Shown one piece after another: positions 24,876 to 35,881 of a DNA stretch of 64,000 nt. The stretch is from contig JAMPIT010000549.1 in the NCBI GenBank assembly GCA_026261815.1, positions 496,001 through 560,000 on the forward strand, written 5' to 3'. The notes beneath the pieces were generated by a model. The model worked only from the letters and a program-made list of their open reading frames with translations, was not told the origin of the DNA and did not search any database. Position 1 is the first letter of the stretch; each line of letters opens with the position of its first letter. The position numbers were made by a program, and so were the translations under genes. This DNA comes from Monarcha castaneiventris obscurior (lineage: Eukaryota > Chordata > Aves > Passeriformes > Monarchidae).

Positions 24876-25264
24876 TACATTGAACAGAGATCTACTGCCA
24901 CAACAAGGAAAGAAGCACCCTGAGCTGACACAATACTGGGCATGTACGGCATCCCATCCCAGCCTTGGGTCCATCTCCCAGCCCATCCCAGATCAATTCC
25001 TTGGTCAAAAATTCCTGCTGCTGCTGCTGAGCAGTTACAATTGAATGCCCCCTTCCACATAAAGGCCCCAAGAAAAGAAAAAGAATGCAAAAATTTAAAA
25101 AAATCCTCATATTTCTTACTAAAATGATTTTAGATGTTATTCTGCAATGAAATAGCTTGCCACTGGTTTCCTTTCTTAGCAATTGAGTCAGTTAATAAAT
25201 AATTATTTGTTACGTATTTATTATCTATCATTATAGATAGCCTAATTAATGATATTCCCAGATT

Positions 25265-25402
25265 GGAAAGGACAACGCTGTCAGGCACAGGCTGGGATTG
25301 TTGGGTGGGATCTGTGGGTGGGATCTGTGCAGGGACTTGAGTTGGACTTGATGGTTCTGGTGGGTCCCTTCCAACTCAGGATATTCCATGTTTCTGTGAT
25401 AC
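25265..25402 (+). mobile_element. CR1 3' terminal fragment
   Basis: 'gcagggacttgagttggacttgatggttctggtgggtcccttccaactcaggatattcc' type sequence places it in the CR1 subfamily with the 'ctcaggatattc' tail. A 10-bp 'gtgggatctg' unit is tandemly duplicated within it (about 25305-25329). Confidence 0.8.
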
Positions 25403-27799
25403 TAATTTTGCGAACATCTGCACATTTTTCAGTTCACAGCAACTTTCTCTTACCTATTATGCAGCCTCCATTATTCTTTCTTTACCCTTATCAGGCTTCT
25501 AAACCAGGAAAGCAAGAGTGTGAAGTTTTCTTTCCTTGAGTTACTCATAAATCATAGGACTTTAATTATAAAGGGAAGGAAGAAAAAAAGAAACCCAAGG
25601 GGAAAAAATATACCAGTCATGCATCAGCAAAAATCCCAATGAAACTGTGAGGAATGGAGGGCAAACAGAAGAGTCAGGATGCAAGGATGGGACACAGGGA
25701 AATGAACAGAAAAATACAGCGAGTGGAAGTTATCTAATGATTAAAAAAAAGAAACAATGAGTGTTTTCAGTTCAAGGTTCATTACTTTTGCCCAGTGGGT
25801 CTTGCAACCCCACTCACAGCCAATGAAGTGGCTCCTATTGACTTAGAAGTATTTTCAGTCAGGCCTAAAGCATAATGCCTGTAACATTTGTTAATCTAGA
25901 TGCGCAGAGTTTAATAAAGTTGAAAGGTTCTCTTTTAACCAAGAAACCTAAAAGTTCTGAATGCATTTTCATATATTTCGGGATGTGTCTAACCCAAAAC
26001 ATGGAGCAGCAGCAGCTCTGCAAAACAAACCCTGAGGTGGATTGAATTCTAGCGCACAAAGCTCACCAGCTCCTGTAGATCACTTGTGCATAGGAATTGC
26101 AGACACTGCTCAGAATGTAATTTCCTTCAAATTCTCACTGGAAAATAAATTACCTCAGATCGGATGAAAGATCTCGCTAAAATAGCCTCTTGCAAAATGA
26201 AATTCCCATGGCTAGGCAGCTCTGAATAAGTTCTGGTTGAAAATAGGCTATTTTTTTTAGTACTGTGTAATTTAATGATTGGGGTTTTTTTTACATTGTG
26301 TGATAATGTAGTATCTGTGCATACTGTGACTTAATGGCAAAATATGATATAATGAGTCAATATATATATATTTTTCAAATAGCAAAAAATTTCTCCTGCA
26401 TTGACAAGAGCATCTTTTTGTATCTATGTTCATCTGAAACACTCAATATATTCAATATATCACAGTCTGAGCCATTCATTCCAGCACTGTTACTATATTA
26501 TTCTGATATATCATTTTTACTATCTTGCTACTTGCTGAACAATCATGATGGAATATAAAATGTATATGCAAGTTCACAATACTTTTCTAAACATTTTTCT
26601 AAAGTCATTGCTTAAATCAGTTGAAAATGAAATGACACTAGTTAAAATAATATTTTCCTCCAATGACAGCTTTTGGCAATTTGATGGTGCACGATAAACT
26701 ACATCCTTCAGTTCTGCAGGAATATCTTTTCATAGCACTCATATATCTTTTCATCAGACTCTTTTAGAAGAGGAGAGAGGTTTCTAACAAATATACGTTT
26801 GCTTTCAAAGACGGGGATTTTTAACATGAATTTCTTATTTCTGTGGTAAACAGAGAATTTCTGCTCACATGGAAACGTGAAAGACCCTGATTAGAACTGG
26901 TAACCACCAATTTTTAGGGAAATCACAGCCTGTGTTAATTTGATATTTAGTTTGATCTGAAAATGTGTTTTAGATGGAAAAAAATCAGGAAGAATTTGAA
27001 CAATCAAGCAGAGATTTACACATTTGTAGTAGTGTTACTAAGCCTACTCCAGTCATTGAAAGGTTTTTAGAAGGGTAGTATTGGAGACTGAGAACTTGTG
27101 CTTTATTTTTTCATCTGAACTGGTAATGAATGCATTTAATATGCACATTTATACAGAGAATTGGCAGGAAAAAATACTTTGTGGTTACTGATGCTATTTT
27201 TTTAGAAGATCAAATAACTTGTATGAGGAAAAGCCACCACCATTTTCTTTCCAGAGAGGAATGGGGTAACAGTAAGAGCTTACCTTTGTGCTGGTAATGT
27301 TCCTGCAAACTCGTGCTGATTCACAAAGGTCTGCTCCAGTCAAGCTGGGTAATAAACTTAAATTGGGGTTTATTCAGCCAGAATAATGCTCGTGACTAAT
27401 CTAAATTGTAGCTGTGCCTCACATCTTCAGAAGACTTGGCAAACAGGTCCACAAGCTGCAGCTTCTCCCCAAGGGGGTCTGAGGGGTTTATAATACAAAA
27501 CATGAGATTTCTGATGTGAGTATTTCAATCTGTTTCTCTTGAAGATATGGGTTTTAAACCAACAGAATGATTTGTGCATCTCATTGAAGCCACTGCTGCC
27601 TGAGCTCTCCATTCATAGAAACTGGGATACTGCTGGAAAACAATCGTTGAGCTGGTGCAAGCTGTGTTCCTCAGGAACAGCATCACTGCAGACTTTTAGA
27701 GCCCTCCTTCAGGAGAAACTCCATATAATGGCAGTATCAGAGAAATTCAGGTTAGAAAACACCAATATTCTGGTGCTTCGAGTGCACACAGCTTGTTGT
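25403..27799. other. Gene-free unique sequence
   Basis: AT-rich desert; nothing recognised. Confidence 0.75.
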
Positions 27800-27893
27800 G
27801 CTATGGTGTGGCATGCTGGTATAAGGTCTGGGGTTGGACTTGGCCTTGGAGGTCTTTCCCAATCCTTATGATTCTTTCATTCTGTGAGTCTAC
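27800..27893 (+). mobile_element. CR1 3' terminal fragment
   Basis: 'ggttggacttggccttggaggtctttcccaatccttatgattctttcattctgtgag' is a short, diverged sense CR1 tail. Confidence 0.72.
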
Positions 27894-28195
27894 TCTTTTT
27901 TTTTTTTTCCTCAATACCTTTGTCTCCTTTCCTTCCTTTTCACACCCAATGATAGATATTCTATCACCACTCTTAGGCTAAAAGTAGTCAGTTTTAAACA
28001 TCTAGAAGAAAATTTACCTCTCCTGAAATTGAAGAAGAAATGTAATTCTTCAATTTCATGGCTTTTTTGGTCTCTCTTTAGATGTCTTTTTTCATGTATC
28101 AGAGGAAAGGTTGTGTAGCTAAAGCAACAAAATGAGCTTTTGTCAATTATACAGCACTTATACCAAGTACTTAAATTAACAGTGAACGTAGGATA

Positions 28196-28283
28196 ATTAA
28201 AAGTGTTATTCATGTAAATTTCTCCTAAATATTTATTTTTTCATGTCAGAAGTAAGAACAATTACATAAAAAGGCAACGTGCT
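28196..28283 (+). repeat. Unclassified direct repeat A, copy 1
   Basis: An 88-bp stretch that recurs at 31126-31213 with few differences; both contain 'catgtaaatttctcctaaatattt' and 'tcatgtcagaagtaagaa'. Flanks differ. It is not CR1 or any LTR listed here. Confidence 0.8.
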
Positions 28284-28539
28284 CTCTCAACCTGAGTAAA
28301 TTCATCTATTCTGGCTACTACAAGGAAACTACCAGACTGCATTAATTCCATCTTTATCTGTATATTTAATCTTTTCTCCAAGTTAGAACAGTCAAATACA
28401 GACATCATTCCTCCCTTAATAAGAATTGAAAAGTACTCTTCTACTCTTTAATACAGAGGTGGTGCCATTCTTTGCAACATTTCCAAGCACTGCCTTGATG
28501 TTCACAGCCACAGCCCTTCAGCTGGAGCCACCTGCCCTT

Positions 28540-28622
28540 GATTTCCCAGTGGCGGAGGTTGGACCAGGCTGGACTCGATCTTGGAGGTCTTTTCCAGCAT
28601 TAATGATTCTATGATTCTATAG
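28540..28622 (+). mobile_element. CR1 3' terminal fragment
   Basis: 'ggctggactcgatcttggaggtcttttcc' followed by 'attaatgattctatgattctatag' shows the intact CR1 terminal octamers on the plus strand. Confidence 0.85.
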
Positions 28623-28790
28623 ACAGTAAAAGAATTCAAAATGTCTAAATCTCACCCTTCCTACGGACCCCTCTGTCTGAGGATAGGAACCATATTTGCA
28701 CTGTTCCCTATGTTGCTTAATAGTAAAATGAGTTCTGAACAAATTGCAACTCCGAAAGGTCTCGCTTCTCCAAATCTGTGCAACCAGTAT

Positions 28791-28850
28791 TGAGTCACTG
28801 GAAGTTCCACTGGGTTTTCCTTACTTGCACAGGATGTTTAGGACAGAGGT
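28791..28850 (+). repeat. Unclassified direct repeat B, copy 1
   Basis: A 60-bp block containing 'gggttttccttacttgcacaggatgtttaggacagagg' that recurs at 35514-35573 with about three differences. Confidence 0.8.
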
Positions 28851-29121
28851 TCTGGCTTTATTTGTGCCAGCAATGGCAAAAGAATAAAATTTCACTGCTT
28901 GTAGCAGGGTAGTGCCTGAGGAAAGCATTGATTCCTCTCCCAGTCCCATGCTGCTCCAGGCTCGTTTCAGGTTGAACCACAACACTGAGAGCAGATTCCC
29001 ATTTTTTTTGGTGGGAGCAGAGGATCCATTCTGCCCATAATTCAAGTAGTTACAATTCCAGAGAGTTGCACCACAGCACTTCTTGCACAACTTGAGCTAA
29101 AGAAAAGTTTTGGAATCATTG

Positions 29122-29271
29122 GATGGAATCACAGAATATCCTGAGCTGGAAGGGACCCATCAGGATGATGGAGCCCAACCCCTGGCCCTGCACAGACACC
29201 CCAACAATCCCACCCTGCACATCCCTGAGGGCTCCTGGAGCTCTGGGAGCCTTGGGAATGTGACCACTTTA
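29122..29271 (-). mobile_element. CR1 3' terminal fragment
   Basis: 'aatcacagaatatcctgagctggaagggacccatcaggatgatgg' and the 'ggccctgcacagacaccccaac' block mark the same subfamily as the copy at 38049. Confidence 0.85.
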
Positions 29272-32200
29272 GCCTCCCCTTCCCACTCTGCCCCCGCCCC
29301 TTCCCTGCTAAGGGACTCAGCTGATGCTGACCACAAATGAAACCAAGAATTCCTAAAGAAATCATGCTAAGAACACTGAAAACAGGCAAGAGGGACTAAG
29401 ACAAAAAAGGAGTGGTAGCCTGCACTAGGTGCAAATCGTCTCCAGATCTTGCAGTGCAAGGAAAAGGCACATTTTTAGTCACAAGTTAAGGAAATCCGTC
29501 TCGAATAACTGCAATCAATAAATTTATTACACCTGCAGAGCACCTTTGTTTTGGCTTTTGTGAGGCCTTTTAAATGCTCCTCTGACTATACTTTGGTGAT
29601 CAAACACTGAAGGTGCAGGCACAGTTTTTCTCCAGGCATGTCAAGGTTCCCTTCTGTTGTTGGGAGCCATTTCTTATGAACAATTTTTAATTAGAGAAAA
29701 TTCAATAATTAATTTAGTGAGAGCTACCTGGATTATTTCAAAGTCCTCAGAGGGACTAGGAGATCATTAATTCTCTGTAACTTTCTCCTGCATATTTACT
29801 CTGGAAGGAAAACAATGGTCTCTGTAACAAACTTCAAAGGGAAAGGAAATGATCCACTTTCCTGTTCATCGTGAAGAAAGTTGAAACACGTGGCTTAAAC
29901 CATAATCTTTGTGTGATACAACTCGATATTAAATCCATGTTTGGTTAGTCAATGTAAGAGTTGGGAAGCACTGGAATAAATTATATGGGAGGGTTGTGGA
30001 GGTTCAGGCACTGAAGTTCTGTGAGAACAAAGCAGCCTGACCACCCTCTGCCAGCAACTGCATTTGGATAGTTAGTGCTGCCTTGCTGGAAGGAAATGGG
30101 ATAAATGGTGTTCCAGCAGCCCCATTTTCTGCTATTCTGGATGTCCTGGGATTTATGACCTTGTAAAATGCGCAGAAATGGACAAGCACTGAGATAAATC
30201 TTTAGAGGCAACACACAACAAGCCAAAAAAAGAATTGTTTATCCCCCTGTGCATTTCATCCAAACAGTGCCATGGCCTGTTGGCAATGGCAGGCTCAGTG
30301 GGACAGTTAATGCATGTTTGTTGGCAGATTTTGGATAAGCCTTATCTCTCCCAAGAGGTCTCAATAATTCATTTTTTGGCAGTGAGGGTACATTGTACTG
30401 GGTTTGGTTTAATGTAGCATGAGGTGTATATTTAGAGATTTTGAATCACCAAATTATTCTTAAGCTTTCAAATCACCAAATCTTTCCTTTTTACATATGA
30501 TATAGTATCCTTGGTATTTAACTGTCAATATTTTTGTTCAACACTGCATTTGCAGGTGTATGATGGGATCTGATGGGTTTCTATTCTCATAAAATAGAGA
30601 CAACTTGGAAGCTTACTTGGAGGATTGAAGTAACCCAGATCTTTAAGTCCTGGTTTTATGCTTCTTGATGTTTTCTTGTTTCTCATCCAGCTCTGTTGAA
30701 ACAGTTCATCCACTTGGGTTTTAGGGCATCACTTTTGCTTTGGTTATTGTTAAAACTTGTTAGCCTTCCCTCACTGAGCAGTGCTAATATTGTTATTCGT
30801 GAGAGTTAGAATTTATAAGGTGTTCTGGAGGAAACGTTTATTGCCTTAAAGGCTGCAAACTACAGTGGAGCTACCTCATGACTGAGTTTTCTACGAATGC
30901 TTGTGGCCACATTCTGGTGTCAATGGCAGCATCAGAACTGTGAAGAAACTGCTGGCCTGATGTGGATTCTGAGTGTGAAGCTGTTCTGGGACAGAGCTGA
31001 ATTCCAGCCTAGGTTGTACAAACACTGTCATTGGGTGAGGATCATTCTCTCTCCCATCACTGGATTCTGGAACTTAATAACATGAGTTGCAGATACCAGT
31101 TGATTGATTTAATTTCAAATCTTCCATTAAAAGTGTTACTCATGTAAATTTCTCCTAAATATTTTTTTTTTTCATGTCAGAAGTAAGAATATTTACATAA
31201 AAAAGCAACGTGCTTTTCCTGCAGGTGCTTTCACTTAATTATTCGTGAGATACTTTCATCAGCTGGATACACAAAAAGAGACACAAAACCTGTGTCCTGC
31301 GAAGACAGAGAGGGATAGGTGCTGAGTGACTGTTCAACACTCTAGGAAGTTCTAGACATATTTTTAAGACCCTGTAATAAAACTGATGTCTTCCTATAAT
31401 TCTTTTGGGGTTTACTTGTGATCATTTGTAGGCTTAGGGTTGTGTCTCACCCTGATTGATGGGGGTAACAAAAGTAAAATGTCTTCTAGATGTAGCAATG
31501 GTGCCAGTCCCAAATTTTTTTTCTTAATGATTTGCCAAATTTTGCTAAGGTTAAATTAGAAAAATATATAATACTATATCAGAAAGGCACAAAATGCTCA
31601 AGCTGGGCCACAAGTAATGACAGATTTTTTTTTCTATATTTCAAAGACTATTCTTTATTGCTAATTAAACATCTGAGCTTGCTCCTAACCCCACTCATAT
31701 TCCTGTTAGGATGAGTCTGAGCTTGAGCACTTCATGTACAGAATTCATAAATGAATTCAGAGTGTTCATAAATGTCAGTGCCTTGAGCAGAAGTTGGCAG
31801 CAGCTGCACGGAGCTTTAGAAAAGCATCCACGATAGTTCAACAGATCTTCAAAAAACAGGCAAAATCAGTGCCTCATCCCAAACCAGCTTTCATGAACTT
31901 TTGTATAAGTGTCTCTCTACTCACAAGCATGTCACCACTTCAAAAATACAGTTGATTGCTTTCTTACCTCTGACAGAGTCCCTGAGATTGCAAGTTGGAA
32001 AATGCAATGGCCCAGAGCTGCTCTAGAAGTCCATGGTCTTCAAAGGAAACCTTGGTATGGGTTTGGTCCTTAATAAAGCTTCCTGTGCTCATGGAAATGC
32101 TTCAAGCAAAATAATCCTCTCAGCAAATGTCTGTGTGTCTTCTGCGAGCTCCCCCCATCAACCAAGAACATGCCAGACTTTGGCATCTACTCCAAACAGC

Positions 32201-32582
32201 TTTGGAAGGGAAATGAATCTCAAGCGAGAATATTCTGCCTACGTGCTATTTTTACAGTGGTGGATTCTGGTACCTTCTGAGTGGTTTTCTTTTTTTTTTT
32301 TCTTCAGATTATATCAATTAATTTCCCTGTTTTGGATTTTTTTTTCTCTTTTAAATATAAATATCTGAGAAAACAACTATTTTGTCTGTCATGGTTTTAG
32401 ACCCAGAGCAATGAGAGGCTGTGTGACTCTAAGGGTTGCTGTAGCACGGAAACCATTTGTGACTTCTTCAGAAAAACACAGGCTCTCGAAAAATGAACTC
32501 TAAACCCTTTAAGAAGTGCACAATTTTCCAATGTTAATGAACAGCCTTCATTATGGATCAATATGAAATTGCAGAGACGTTC
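29272..32582. other. Gene-free sequence with one direct-repeat copy
   Basis: Unique AT-rich DNA apart from direct repeat A at 31126-31213. No exon-like feature. Confidence 0.7.
31126..31213 (+). repeat. Unclassified direct repeat A, copy 2
   Basis: Second copy of the block at 28196-28283, same orientation, 2.9 kb away, with a longer T-run in the middle. Confidence 0.8.
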
Positions 32583-32586
32583 TTCT

Positions 32587-33058
32587 GATGCCATGATGAA
32601 TTTTGTCTTTTCTTTCATACCCCTGTTATACCTTTCTGCAACTTCTGTATTCTCGGTGCTTTTTGCCTACATTCTTGGACTTGTTTGTTAAGCTAAGAGA
32701 CTAAACATTTTAGAGGCTTCGTAGTTCGGGTGCCAGGGTGCCCAGACCCCAAGGTCCTCTCCAGAACACATTTTGTAAACTGAGATAGAACCATCCAGGG
32801 GAAGGTTCCTTGGGAGGGGGGGCTTATTTGAGCCTCTCATTGGGGAATATTTGATAGATATGCTAATTAGTAAGACCTAGAATGTAAGACCAGATCTAGG
32901 AGAGAGGGACTTTGAGGTGGTGATGGGGGGGTGCACAGAGGTGCATTCGACCTGTTCGTGGTGCACCTAAGGATCCTTACAATAAATACCAAGGTAAAAC
33001 CCTTTTTCCCCTTCTAACCGTGTTCGCCTCTTGATTTTTAAGACCAGGAAAGGCATCG
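32587..33058 (+). mobile_element. Solo LTR, copy B (class I-like)
   Basis: This is the sister of the LTR at 3587-4037, in the opposite orientation. It starts TGATGCCATGATGA and ends AAAGGCATCG, where the last base looks like a mutated A. AATAAA sits at 32981-32986. The flanks 32583-32586 and 33059-33062 are both CTTC, a perfect 4-bp target-site duplication. Both copies share a pyrimidine-rich 5' part, the AGACTAAACATTTTAGAGG block and the GCTAATTAGTAAGACCTA block. There is no internal retroviral sequence next to it. Confidence 0.75.
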
Positions 33059-33594
33059 CTTCCACCCCAGATGCACTTGCCTGCTTTGTGGTGGCTTTAC
33101 AAGGGGTTGTATTGAATTGCTGAGCCCCTACAGCCACCAGGGCTGAATTGCACAGTGGCAGTCCCAGCGTGCCAGCAGCACCTCGAGTGTTTTGCTGTGC
33201 CAAGGGGGCTGTGCCGGAGCCACGGGGTCTCTTGTGCCACTCAGCCACTCGTTTGAACTCCTACAGGGCTTTGTCACTAAACAATGAACGAAGTAACGAG
33301 GGGCCCTCCTGCTGTTTGGCTTAACAGGAGAGCAGAGAGGCTCAAGTATGTTTAATAGCACAGAAAAAAAGAGTTAATGAGATAGTTTCTTAGTTGTTGG
33401 CAAGTGAGAGCCCTGTATTGACAAAACCGCAATCGAGCATCAGGCAAACAATCATTGCATTCCTTTGTTCACAATGGAAGAAATCACCAAGTAATAGCAG
33501 TGCTTTCAACGCTGCCGGGAGAAAGCTCCCTCTCCATCCTCTACAGCCACTTTAGAATCCCCTGACTCCTATGAAAGCAACTGCAGGACAGGGA

Positions 33595-33715
33595 GGCCAG
33601 AGCTGGAAGGTGCTTGGAGCAGCCTGGGCTGGTGGAAGGTGTCCCTGCCCATGGCACTGGATGAGCTTTAAGGTCCCTTCCAACCCAAACCATTCCAGAA
33701 TTCCATGATTTGATT
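33595..33715 (+). mobile_element. CR1 3' terminal fragment
   Basis: 'gcttggagcagcctgggctggtggaaggtgtccctgcccatgg' leads to 'ccttccaacccaaaccattccagaattccatga', a sense CR1 tail. Confidence 0.85.
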
Positions 33716-35513
33716 ATATCTTTGATTATAGAGCTCACAGGGCCCAGGCTTTTGCAGACATCATCATGGAGTTGGACATATCCAACAGTTTTCAACAATT
33801 ATCCCTCTCTCCAACCGATTTGGATGCTAGATGCCACTCCAAATATTCCCAACCTTGACAGCAGATCAGCTGGAGAGTTCCAACAAATCCAGCAGTCACC
33901 AGGGGCAGTGATTACTTTTAGGCTGAATTTGCAGCAAATTTCTGTGCTGCTGGTGGTACCAAAGTGAAGGCACAATATTTTCCTTTGCTTTTCTGCCTGG
34001 TCGCAAAAGAGAATAAAAAGGGACTGCTCTTTTCACTGCTCTTTCCAGACTGGCTTAGGGTGGTGTTTCTCCTACCCAAATCCTCCTGCAGTTGTGTCAT
34101 CCAAGTTAGAGAAGCGACATTTTTCTCATCCTATGCAAACAGCACAAAATGGGTCCATTACGTACCCCTCTGGACTTCCTGGAAATGAAGCAGACATTCA
34201 TTCTGAAAGATTAATTGAAACATTACCTCTGGCACCACTACAGGTACTTCAGCTCTTTATTGATTCGAGTTTGGCATTGACACCCAGCTTCCATTTCAGG
34301 TGATGATGTAGAGCCTGGTGAGAGAAGCAGAAAGATCTTGTTACTACAAGAACAAGGTGTTACTAAGGCGAATATACATGTGACACACACACTCTCTTAA
34401 ATCTTCCCACGTAAGAGATTCCTCACAGTTGTTATCATTCACCAGGCCTAGTCAGAAAAAGTGGTTTGCAGCAGAAAAATCCATTTCATTGAAAGCTAAA
34501 TATCTCACGGAGTTCTCTCTGTTGTGACACAGCCTTTCTCACTGAAAGTTTTATGAGGTCCTTGTAGTAGTACTGGCAAAAATAACTGGTGGTGGAGAAG
34601 ACGAAATGCAAACCAAACCTCTCCCAGCAAAATCTAGGTTTCGCAAAATTACGTTGGGGGTTAAGACTTTTAAGGTTTAAAATCTTCCCCAAAGTGGAAT
34701 GAGAAAGAATTGAAGACATCCCTAAAATTTATTTCTGTTCTCTGTTAACCATCTTTGTTATTCACATAGCTGTCGAATGGCCTCTTCCTTCAGCCCTCTG
34801 CTAATTGTCCAGATGTGAAAATGAGAATTAGTACAGATGATTTAATCTCAGACATTTGAGAAACATAAAAAAATTAAAAAAAAAAAAAAAAACAAGAGAG
34901 GAGGAAAAATAGGACATTTATCTAAAGGAAGAGAAGTAGAACAGCTGCATGAGACTGAGGTACACGCTGCACCTGAACTCAAGGCTAAGGCAGTCTATTT
35001 CCAGGTTTAAGAAAAGAATCAGGGAAATGGAAAAGCTGTAGAGGTGTTTGGAAGTTAATGATGCAGTGTTGTAGTAAAGCCCAAATTAAATTCTCAGTTT
35101 TTTCAGTAGAAGCACGTTAAAACAAAAGTACTTCAGGATAAGGGTGTCTTATGCTGCTTCCTTGTTACTCCCTCTGAGAGGGTTTTCTTTTCTGGTTTTG
35201 CTGCCAAGCAATGACATATGGGGGGTTTCCTGTTCATACTTGTAAGTGAAGTATTTTTAGGACAAAGACAAAGGATAGAGTGGCTGAAAATATGAAGCAA
35301 GTGCAGAAAGTGATGGAAACTTAAATAAAGAAGAATGTGTCAAATTATGTACTCTGACTGCAGGACATTATTGTCAGCAAAAGGAAAAAGAAGGGTAATT
35401 GGTCTCGTATAAGTATCCTTCCTTGTCCCAATTGCTCTTGCCAGTGGGATTGGTCTGTAACTCTGATCTCTGCATCATTATTTAGGAACTTAAATGGAGC
35501 AATCAAAGCAGTT

Positions 35514-35573
35514 TGAGTCTCTGGAAGTTCTAATGGGTTTTCCTTACTTGCACAGGATGTTTAGGACAGAGGC
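35514..35573 (+). repeat. Unclassified direct repeat B, copy 2
   Basis: Second copy of the block at 28791-28850, same orientation, 6.7 kb away. It lies 125 bp before the TTCC array. Confidence 0.8.
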
Positions 35574-35698
35574 TAAAGGTTTCAAAATGTAAAAAATGAT
35601 CCTGTTGTTTTCATGCGCCTGTGACTGTGCCCAGGCAGATGAATAGAGGAAGAGAGAATTAATATGCCCCTGTTTTGTTTTAAAAGAGCTTTCTCTGG

Positions 35699-35881
35699 TT
35701 CCTTCCTTCCTTCCTTCCTTCCTTCCTTCCTTCCTTCCTTCCTTCCTTCCTTCCTTCCTTCCTTCCTTCCTTCCTTCCTCCTTCCTTCCTTCCTTCCTTC
35801 CTTCCTTCCTTCCTTCCTTCCTTCCTTCCTTCCTTCCTTCCTTCCTTCCTTCCTTCCTTCCTTCCTTCCTTCCCCTCTCCC
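35699..35881 (+). repeat. (TTCC)n pyrimidine array
   Basis: There are 183 bp of pure pyrimidine on the plus strand, almost perfect TTCC units with one phase slip near 35779. It has the same motif and orientation as the array at 17955. Confidence 0.97.

Larger units (their letters stand above)
22332..25264. other. Gene-free unique sequence
   Basis: AT-rich with two simple repeats. A segment just after the provirus (22332-22480) may still belong to the LTR if its right end is further out. Confidence 0.7.
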
